DNA of 37,909 nucleotides from Bordetella parapertussis (GTDB lineage Bacteria; Pseudomonadota; Gammaproteobacteria; Burkholderiales; Burkholderiaceae_B): positions 1 to 37,909 of the forward strand of contig CAMDEF010000040.1 in NCBI GenBank assembly GCA_945895265.1, read 5' to 3'. Positions within the stretch are counted from its first letter, which is position 1. Each line of letters opens with the position of its first letter. A model generated the notes under the pieces. That model was not told where the DNA came from, made no database searches, and saw nothing but the letters and a program-made list of their open reading frames with translations. Positions 24,852 to 31,281 of this stretch are shown in pieces. The translations under genes and the position numbers were made by a program.

Positions 24852-25745
24852 ATGATCATGCCCGACTTTGCTTTGAAAGATATTGAAACCTCAGGGGCAA
24901 CAATTCGTTTGCGCCATGGAGGCGAAGGGCCGCCGTTACTGCTTTTACACGGCAATCCTATGACGCATGTCGCCTGGCACAAGGTGGCCCCACGCTTAGC
25001 GAAAAACTTTCATGTGGTCGCTGCAGATTTGCGTGGCTACGGCGATAGCTCAGCCCCGATTGAAGACGCTGACTATGCCAACTACTCATTTCGGGCGATG
25101 GCGCAAGATCAAGTCGAAGTGATGCAAGCACTAGGCTATAACGAATTCTATGTCGCGGGCCACGATCGTGGGGCTCGAACAGTGCATCGTATGTGCCTCG
25201 ATCACCCTGAAAAAATCCTAAAAGCTGCAGTGATCGATATTGTCCCCACGCTTGATATGTGGAACGCGATGAGCCGAGTGGGTGCCATGCTGGGTTGGCA
25301 TTGGCCCTTTATGGCACAGCCTGCTGACCTGCCAGAGCGGATGATGGGCAGTGTTCCAGCCGATTGGTTTTTGCGTAAAAAATTATTAAAACTGACTGCG
25401 GATTTAAACCATATCCCGTCTGAGATCTGGGCCGAATATGTACGTTGCTTCAATGAAAAAACTATTCGCGGCTCGTGTGGCGATTACCGCGCCGCGGCGA
25501 CGATTGATTGTGACTTAGACACAGCAGATCTTGGTCGCAAGCTTGAGATGCCTTTACTTGCGCTTTGGGGAAAGACAAGTCTGGTGGGTAAGCAGTTTGC
25601 GGATCCATTAAGCATTTGGCGTGAACGCGCTCATGATGTGTGTGGTGAGGCGTTGCCTTGTGGTCATTACGTGAACGAAGAGGCTCCCGAGCAAGTCACA
25701 GAGTGGTTATTGAAGTTTTTTTGTCATGAAGTCAAACAGGCATAG
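24852..25745 (+). CDS. Alpha/beta hydrolase, fluoroacetate (haloacetate) dehalogenase type
   Basis: About 297 residues. Haloacetate dehalogenases split the carbon-halogen bond with an Asp nucleophile, giving glycolate. The residues known in the Rhodopseudomonas enzyme RPA1163 all have counterparts: nucleophile D105 with carboxylate-binding R106 and R109 (GHDRGARTVHR), acid D129 (VIDIVP), halide-binding H150 and W151 (GWHWPFMAQP) and Y212 (GDYRAAA), base H272 (CGHYVNEEAPE). Spacing differs by only a few residues. The HGNP oxyanion motif and RGYGDSS are present. The start is one of ATG 24849, 24852 or 24858; AGG six bases before 24852 favours it. Many relatives carry these residues without tested defluorinase activity, so the exact halide is inference. 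Confidence 0.85.
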   Translation: MIMPDFALKDIETSGATIRLRHGGEGPPLLLLHGNPMTHVAWHKVAPRLAKNFHVVAADLRGYGDSSAPIEDADYANYSFRAMAQDQVEVMQALGYNEFYVAGHDRGARTVHRMCLDHPEKILKAAVIDIVPTLDMWNAMSRVGAMLGWHWPFMAQPADLPERMMGSVPADWFLRKKLLKLTADLNHIPSEIWAEYVRCFNEKTIRGSCGDYRAAATIDCDLDTADLGRKLEMPLLALWGKTSLVGKQFADPLSIWRERAHDVCGEALPCGHYVNEEAPEQVTEWLLKFFCHEVKQA

Positions 25746-25804
25746 TCAGACGGTTATTTGTCGGTCGTTTGCTCAGTCCTATCGACCAGTTTGTCGGGCC
25801 AGCT

Positions 25805-26494
25805 CTACACAGTCTGCCCATCAACCAGTGTGATCGTACGATCGCACGTGGTTGATAGTCGGGCATCATGCGTGACGAGTAACACCGCACAACCAAACTG
25901 CTGATTGAATTTTCTAAACAAAGCAAAAATCTCAGCTGCCGTTTTCGTATCGAGGTTGCCAGTCGGTTCATCGGCAAGCAGTAGAGCAGGGCGCGTGATT
26001 AACGCACGTGCAATCGCAACACGTTGTTGCTGCCCGCCCGATAACTCATCGGGCTTTTTATTAAGATGATCACCTAAGCCAACTTCACCCAATAAATTTT
26101 TGGCGCGTTCGATAAGCTCTGGTTTTGGTTTTCCACCTTTGATCATCAACGGCATCAAAACATTTTCTAGAGAGGTAAACGCTTGGATCAAATGATGAAA
26201 CTGAAAGACAAAGCCGATGGTGTTGCCGCGCAGTGCGGTACGCGCTTCATCTTCCATCTCACGGGTTGGCTGACCCAAAATGTAGAGCTCACCTGAGGTC
26301 GGTTGATCGAGTAGCCCAATTATATTCAACAGGGTGCTTTTGCCTGAACCCGAGGGCCCCACTAAGGCCGAAAAATCACTCTCTTGCACCGTGAGGTTGA
26401 TGCCGTGCAGAATTTCAACTTCGTTGGGCGAACCTATGTTGTATGACTTACGAACGTCGACTAACGACAAAACCGGTGCAGAGGCGTTAGACAT
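25805..26494 (-). CDS. ABC transporter ATP-binding protein, LolD/MacB/DevA type
   Basis: 229-residue ATPase. Walker A is GPSGSGKST (46-54), the Q-loop lies in GFVFQFHHL, the signature is [15 protein letters not shown], Walker B is [12 protein letters not shown] and the H-loop is LLVTHD. This is the MacB/LolD subgroup that drives mechanotransmission across the periplasm instead of moving substrate through the membrane. It overlaps the end of the permease gene by 8 bases, so the two are translationally coupled. It is the last gene of the adaptor-permease-ATPase operon. Convergent with the dehalogenase-like gene, with about 59 bases between stops. Confidence 0.93.
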   Translation of the reverse strand: MSNASAPVLSLVDVRKSYNIGSPNEVEILHGINLTVQESDFSALVGPSGSGKSTLLNIIGLLDQPTSGELYILGQPTREMEDEARTALRGNTIGFVFQFHHLIQAFTSLENVLMPLMIKGGKPKPELIERAKNLLGEVGLGDHLNKKPDELSGGQQQRVAIARALITRPALLLADEPTGNLDTKTAAEIFALFRKFNQQFGCAVLLVTHDARLSTTCDRTITLVDGQTV

Positions 26495-27689
26495 AACGAA
26501 TCGCCTGCACAGGATCCAGTCGTGAGGCCCGCCAGGCAGGGGCGAGAGCCGCTAGTATGCCTACCACCGTGGCAACGGCTGCCGCACCGCCAATCAAGTA
26601 CGAAGGCACTTCGATATAAAACAGCCTTGGTCCAAACTGATTAAATGCCATCACCAGTAAGTAGCCAAAGCTCGCGCCTACGGCCGAGCCAATCAGCCCT
26701 AATAGCCCACCTTGAAGCAAAAAAACCTGCAATATTTGCGAGCGTCTAATCCCCATCGCCCTTAAAATTCCGATCTCGCGGGTACGTTGAGTGACACTTA
26801 TCGCAAGCACACTGGCAATTCCAAAAGCGACGGATAGCGCAACAAAAAAAGTGATGATCGAGGTAGACAGGCTTTGCGAGGCGAGCGCGTTCACGAGTTG
26901 TGCATTGGTCTGCATCCAACTTTCCGCTTTTAGCCCAGTGAGGCGCGAGATTCTCTTGGCTGTAGCTTCAGCCGCGAACAGATCTTTTACCGTCAGATCA
27001 ATCAGATTAATACCACCGTATAAACCTAATAGAGATTGCGCTTGTTTCAAGTCCACATAGACAAAGCGTGCATCCAGATCACGCACGCCTATCTCAAAAA
27101 TACCGGCGATGGTCACAACCGCTGCACGACCATCGCCCGATTCGATGCGTAATTTATTACCGGCCCGTAAACCTAGGTCATCGGCAAGGATTTTTCCGAT
27201 GACGGCGTCGCCAGCACCGACTTTAAATCTGCCAGAAACAATATCGGTACTGATGGGGATAATCTTTTCATAGCGAGGCGGATCGATCCCGAGAATTGAA
27301 ATCGATTTAAAGACTTCGCCTTTACGGGCAAACGCTGGGCCTGACACCACGGGCGACACTGCTTTGATTTCAGGCAAGGTGTCGAGGGTGTCACGTACGT
27401 CTTGCCAGTTCAGGATTGAGCGCAGCCGTTGCGCGCGTTTATCTTCAGTGACTAAGGCGACAGAACCCTCGGGGCTAGGCGTGATGATATTTTTTTCATC
27501 AGGGGGTTGAACGCGAATATGCGACTGTGTACCAAGTGTGCGAGCAATGATGTTGCTTTGCAGGCCAAGGATCAACGCGGTAATGAAGACGATGACCGCT
27601 ACGCCGACCGATATCCCCACCATGATCAACGCCGTTTGCGTGCGCCCCTGACGCATAAACTTCACCGCAATGGTTGATTCAATCCACAT
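26487..27689 (-). CDS. FtsX-type ABC permease (DevC/MacB/LolE family)
   Basis: 400 residues with the MacB/LolE layout: one N-terminal membrane helix (about 20-45, ALIMVGISVGVAVIVFITAL), a large periplasmic domain (about 50-260), then three helices near the C-terminus, the FtsX domain, containing TREIGILRAMGIRRSQIL, where the family contacts the ATPase. The C-terminus [16 protein letters not shown] is typical of the family. It starts 2 bases after the adaptor stop. Gene order adaptor-permease-ATPase equals that of devBCA. No outer-membrane TolC gene is adjacent, so a shared TolC elsewhere is likely. Confidence 0.92.
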   Translation of the reverse strand: MWIESTIAVKFMRQGRTQTALIMVGISVGVAVIVFITALILGLQSNIIARTLGTQSHIRVQPPDEKNIITPSPEGSVALVTEDKRAQRLRSILNWQDVRDTLDTLPEIKAVSPVVSGPAFARKGEVFKSISILGIDPPRYEKIIPISTDIVSGRFKVGAGDAVIGKILADDLGLRAGNKLRIESGDGRAAVVTIAGIFEIGVRDLDARFVYVDLKQAQSLLGLYGGINLIDLTVKDLFAAEATAKRISRLTGLKAESWMQTNAQLVNALASQSLSTSIITFFVALSVAFGIASVLAISVTQRTREIGILRAMGIRRSQILQVFLLQGGLLGLIGSAVGASFGYLLVMAFNQFGPRLFYIEVPSYLIGGAAAVATVVGILAALAPAWRASRLDPVQAIRYV

Positions 27690-27691
27690 TG

Positions 27692-28909
27692 TCAGTTGAA
27701 CTTGACGGGTGCTTCATTGCGCGACGACAGGCCTTGGGTGTGTGTTGGAATCGGTTGAGGCGCTAGTCGAACCCTTGCCCCTTCTTTGGCGCTTGCCGTT
27801 AACAGCACCCAGTCGTCTGCTTTTAGACCTTGCTTGATTTCAGTCAGCGCTAAGCCTCTGAGGCCAAGTTCTATAGTTGTGGGTACCACTTTGCCGCTTT
27901 GCACGGTGAGCACTTGCGCCCGAGAGCCGCTCACCGAGAGCAGGGCGTCATTGGGGATGACTAGTGTGTTTGCACGCTCGGCGGTGACGATATCTACCGA
28001 GAGTGTCATGTCATGTTTGAGACCCTCTGGCACCGGGTCAATTTTAAGTCGGATATCGACCGTGCCGCGCTGCGGGTCAACCGTTGGCGAGATGAAGTTG
28101 ACAATAGCTTTGAATGGGCGGTTCGGGTAAGCGTCAGCGATACACACTCCGACCTGGCCCAGGGCAATGTTGCCAATATTGCGTTCATCGAGAGGGATCA
28201 AAATTTCGGTATCGCCGGCGCGGGCAAGCTCGAGTAAGGCTTTGCCGACGGGTTGCACCGCATCGCCAGGCTCGACATTACGCGTCAAGATCGTGCCTGC
28301 CACCGGCGCGCGAATCGTAGTTTTTTCTAATAAGGTCCGCGCTGCGGCAAGGCGCTCACGCAATACGTTTTCTTCTGAAGCGCCTGGCTCTAGCGAGGCG
28401 ACCAGTAAGCGCGCCTGCTCGAGCGCTTCTTTGGCAGTGTTTTCTTGATTCTCTGCCTGTTCGCGCGCTTCGCGTGAAATCGAGTCGGCTTTAAAAAGAT
28501 CTTGGCGTCGTTTCGCTTCACGCTGAGCTTGGGCAAACTGAGCTTCAGCTTGCCTCAATGCAGCAAGCGCTAGTGGCCGACGAGCGCGTTGCAGTTGCTC
28601 AAGGCTCGCTTGCGCTTCTTGTGCCTTTGCAGCCAACTCGTTAGCCCTCAACACAATCAGAATATCGCCCGCATTGACCCGGTCGCCTTCTCTGACGCGA
28701 CGCTCGAGCACCACCCCCGCGATCTCGGTGTTCACCTGCACCCGCGAGGTCGAAACAATTCGCCCCGTCGCGACTACATTTTGAGTGAGATCAATGGTTT
28801 TAAGCTGATAGGCTGCCACAAGCGGCCCTTGCCAGACCCGAAATCCAATAAAGCCCGCCAACAGCACGCAGCCGAGCAGGGCAATTTGTAGCGGACGTTT
28901 TAGGGTCAT
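27692..28909 (-). CDS. HlyD/MacA-type periplasmic adaptor of the efflux operon
   Basis: 405-residue periplasmic adaptor (membrane fusion protein). An N-terminal membrane anchor (about 8-25) is followed by the first half of a lipoyl domain (VVATGRIVSTSRVQVNTEIA), a long alpha-helical hairpin rich in Ala, Glu, Gln and Arg (about 90-195), the second lipoyl half (TTIRAPVAGTILTRNVEPGD), and beta-barrel and membrane-proximal domains. These adaptors link the inner-membrane ABC pair with TolC. First gene of the operon; a 15-bp palindrome lies 19 bases upstream of the ATG and may be the operator. Confidence 0.92.
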   Translation of the reverse strand: MTLKRPLQIALLGCVLLAGFIGFRVWQGPLVAAYQLKTIDLTQNVVATGRIVSTSRVQVNTEIAGVVLERRVREGDRVNAGDILIVLRANELAAKAQEAQASLEQLQRARRPLALAALRQAEAQFAQAQREAKRRQDLFKADSISREAREQAENQENTAKEALEQARLLVASLEPGASEENVLRERLAAARTLLEKTTIRAPVAGTILTRNVEPGDAVQPVGKALLELARAGDTEILIPLDERNIGNIALGQVGVCIADAYPNRPFKAIVNFISPTVDPQRGTVDIRLKIDPVPEGLKHDMTLSVDIVTAERANTLVIPNDALLSVSGSRAQVLTVQSGKVVPTTIELGLRGLALTEIKQGLKADDWVLLTASAKEGARVRLAPQPIPTHTQGLSSRNEAPVKFN

Positions 28910-28927
28910 TAGTGAATCAAGGCCAAA

Positions 28928-28942
28928 GAATGACGGTCATTC
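28928..28942. promoter_or_regulatory. 15-bp palindrome in front of the efflux operon
   Basis: GAATGAC-G-GTCATTC: perfect 7-bp arms around one central base, 18 bases upstream of the adaptor ATG. The form (ATGAC/GTCAT) resembles operators of TetR-family repressors that control efflux pumps. No repressor gene is adjacent. A TACAGT -10-like element lies upstream on the minus strand but I found no matching -35. Confidence 0.45.
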
Positions 28943-29024
28943 GTCACCTCTACTGTAATCCATTCTTGCAGCGTGGGCTTAAACGTTACTTTGTCACTCA
29001 ATTTAAACTGGCTAGCGTTATTTG

Positions 29025-29052
29025 ATCTCGGCCTGGCATCTAATGCCGAGAT
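29025..29052. repeat. Inverted repeat in the efflux/Bug intergenic region
   Basis: ATCTCGGC and GCCGAGAT (8 bp) enclose 12 bases, which themselves hold a competing GGCAT/ATGCC pairing. It lies within the 369-base gap (28910-29278) between the divergent efflux operon and Bug gene. Could be a regulator site or a leader hairpin; no gene was found in this gap. Confidence 0.35.
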
Positions 29053-29278
29053 TGACGCAACTATTGACTTTGCTAACGCGCTATCAATCAGGGCGTTGAT
29101 TTAATTGCAGTACTCTATTCTTACTTCGCCGTTAGTCAGTTTTGTGTGAGGCAGTTGACTGACTCACTTACTCGCTAGCGGTGATTGATCAGAATAGTTA
29201 AGATCTTGTTTTCGACTAGCGAAGGCTTTGTTTTTGACGCCTCCTTGCCGCCTCAACGATTTATTTGAGAAAAGATAA

Positions 29279-30262
29279 ATGAAGCGATCTGTCGCCGCGT
29301 TAACTCCTTGGCTTACCAAAACCCTCTTGGTTTTTAGCCTTGCGCTTGCAGCGTTCTCTTGCAACGCAGCATTTCCTGAAAGACGTGTCACGATTGTTGT
29401 GCCGTATCCGCCTGGGGGCAGCACTGATATTTTTGCCCGCTCAATCGCACACTATCTTTCACAATTGTGGGGGCAATCGGTTGTCACTGAGAACCGCGGA
29501 GGCGGGGGCACGATCATCGGTACCCAGTATGTGAGCCAAGCCCCGGCAGATGGCTATACCTTATTAGTCACTGCCTACGCCTATACATCTAATCCTTTGC
29601 TGAAAGAAAACCTCAGCTATCAGCCAAGTTCACTTGCACCCCTGTTCTTAATAGGGACTGCACCCAGCCTGCTCTATATCAATGCCAAGCTGCCCCCGCA
29701 AAACTTAGCCGAAGTTATCGCGCTGGCTCAAGCAAGCCCAACTGGGTTGGTGCTGGGTTCGTCAGGTAACGGTTCAAGCGCGCACATTGCAGCCGAGCTT
29801 TTTGCTCATGCGGCGAAGATCAAAATTACGCATGTGCCCTACAAGGGCATGGGGCCCGCCTTAAACGACTTGTTTGGTGGTCAGGTTATGGGGATTTTTG
29901 ATATTCCCACTGGAATGGTGAATGTGAAAGCAGGTCGACTGAAGGCGATCGGTATTGCGGCAGCAGAGCGCCATCCCGATGCGCCCGAGGTGCCGACACT
30001 GAAAGAGTTGGGCCTCGATATGGTGTTTGGGACTTGGTACGGATTTTTGACGCAACAAGGTGTCGAGCCGTCTGTGCAAAAGCAGTTGCATGAGGCGTTG
30101 AAGCAAGCCGTGGCAGACCCAGCAGTTAAGCAGGCGATTGCGCGAACGGGGTTAGTGGTGCAGCCTCGTACACAAGAAGAGTTCAGGCAGTTTTTGAAGA
30201 GTGAGACTCAGAAGCTGGCTGACTTGCTGAAGACAGATGGCGTGAAGATTACGATTGATTAG
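29279..30262 (+). CDS. Bug family substrate-binding protein
   Basis: 327 residues. Signal peptide 1-30 (WLTKTLLVFSLALAAFSCNA), then FPERRVTIVVPYPPGGSTDIF, NRGGGGTIIGTQY in the place of NKPGxxG, PADGYTLLVTAYAY and VPYKGMGPALNDLFGG. The second loop lacks the usual Lys-Pro and carries four glycines, a difference from its six relatives here. The ATG follows GAGAAAAGATAA. It is a single gene, followed by a T-rich terminator-like site and then the response regulator. No transporter partner adjacent. A signalling role with the nearby two-component genes is possible, as BugE/BctC-type proteins can act with sensors, but nothing in the sequence proves it. Confidence 0.92.
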   Translation: MKRSVAALTPWLTKTLLVFSLALAAFSCNAAFPERRVTIVVPYPPGGSTDIFARSIAHYLSQLWGQSVVTENRGGGGTIIGTQYVSQAPADGYTLLVTAYAYTSNPLLKENLSYQPSSLAPLFLIGTAPSLLYINAKLPPQNLAEVIALAQASPTGLVLGSSGNGSSAHIAAELFAHAAKIKITHVPYKGMGPALNDLFGGQVMGIFDIPTGMVNVKAGRLKAIGIAAAERHPDAPEVPTLKELGLDMVFGTWYGFLTQQGVEPSVQKQLHEALKQAVADPAVKQAIARTGLVVQPRTQEEFRQFLKSETQKLADLLKTDGVKITID

Positions 30263-30278
30263 CGTCACTCAACGGATC

Positions 30279-30307
30279 ACCCTCCGGTCGTCGGGTATGT
30301 TTTTTTT
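30279..30307 (+). terminator. Weak terminator-like site after the Bug gene
   Basis: ACCC and GGGT (30279-30282, 30293-30296) can pair around a GC-rich 10-base loop and are followed after three bases by eight T residues (30300-30307). The stem is short, so efficiency is doubtful. Confidence 0.4.
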
Positions 30308-30407
30308 GAGTTTTTTGTCATGATAACTCTTGTACGTTTGAATTTAATTTCGAGACAATAGGATCCACTTTGTCCCTCTAATAGCTCAATTTTTTGACGC
30401 GTGCTTC

Positions 30408-31040
30408 ATGAATATTTCCAGTAGCTCTAGCGGTAGTCGCTCTTCTTTAGCTGGTCATATATTTCTCGTCGAGGATGATGATGATTTGCGTGAAAGTATT
30501 CATGAAATCCTGAGCTTTGTTGGATATCGGGTCTATCCGTATCGCGATCCGCAAGAATTTTTAAAGCAGTATGTTGAGGTGATTCCTGCGGTCATCGTGA
30601 CTGATGTCCGCATGCCAAGTATGTCGGGAGTTGAATTGCAGACCAAGTTGCTTAATCAGGGTCGCCAAATCCCTTTCGTCTTTATCAGTGGTGAAAGTAC
30701 CGTTCCTCAGGCCATTAAAGCCATGAAGCAAGGTGCTCTCGAATTTTTGGTCAAACCCTTTCGGCGTGAGAGTCTGTTGACCGCCGTGGCTAGGGCCATT
30801 GAACTCGATATTCAGCGCATGCATGAAGTGGTTCGAAAGTCAGAGTTTGAGCAAAAACTCGCTTCATTGTCGCCACGCGAGCGACAAGTGTTTGGTCTAC
30901 TGGCTAAAGGCTATAGCAATAGTGAGCTTGTCGATGAACTAGGTGTTGCCTTATCGACAGTCAAAGAATACAAATCTGAGATGATGTACAAGCTACGTCT
31001 GCGTTCATTGTCTGAATTGATTGCGCTGAATAATCAATAA
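30408..31040 (+). CDS. FixJ-like response regulator (REC plus LuxR-type HTH)
   Basis: 210-residue cytosolic DNA-binding regulator. The receiver domain (about 16-135) has the acidic cluster EDDDD (22-26), phospho-acceptor D66 (VIVTDVRMPSMSG), S94 and K116 (LVKPF). The output domain (about 150-208) has SPRERQVFGLLAKGYSNSEL and ALSTVKEYKSEMMYKL, the LuxR/FixJ helix-turn-helix. FixJ-type regulators usually pair with kinases carrying an HELNQPL-type H-box, which matches the kinase at 34018. The two lie on either side of the autotransporter gene, which is likely one of their targets (inference). A Ser-rich stretch of 10 residues precedes the receiver. Confidence 0.92.
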   Translation: MNISSSSSGSRSSLAGHIFLVEDDDDLRESIHEILSFVGYRVYPYRDPQEFLKQYVEVIPAVIVTDVRMPSMSGVELQTKLLNQGRQIPFVFISGESTVPQAIKAMKQGALEFLVKPFRRESLLTAVARAIELDIQRMHEVVRKSEFEQKLASLSPRERQVFGLLAKGYSNSELVDELGVALSTVKEYKSEMMYKLRLRSLSELIALNNQ

Positions 31041-31075
31041 GTCGTTCGTTATTTTTTTCTGAATGGATCAAAGAA

Positions 31076-31279
31076 TCAATTCTTGCGGAAGCGTCGTCTG
31101 GCGCCTGTCTCAGGGACGATTGACCATACCCAGCCTGTAGAGGCCTGAACACATAGCAGACCGTCTTCAAGCGATGCGGTTAAGGCGCCAGGCACGCAGA
31201 ATTTTCTCTTTGTACCGAGCTCTGTCTTGCAGAGATAGACCGTTTCGTCTTCTTTCGATATCCGTTCAATTCGCCACAT
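31076..31279 (-). CDS. Small hypothetical protein directly after the autotransporter
   Basis: A 67-residue open frame starting with ATG 2 bases after the autotransporter stop, with GGGG about 8 bases upstream inside the end of that gene, so it looks translationally coupled. It is basic at the C-terminus (GARRRFRKN), has two cysteines and several aromatic residues, and has no signal peptide or membrane helix. It ends 35 bases from the convergent response regulator. I do not recognise the family. Position suggests a product made together with the autotransporter; it might equally be a chance frame. Confidence 0.45.
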   Translation of the reverse strand: MWRIERISKEDETVYLCKTELGTKRKFCVPGALTASLEDGLLCVQASTGWVWSIVPETGARRRFRKN

Positions 31280-31281
31280 TT

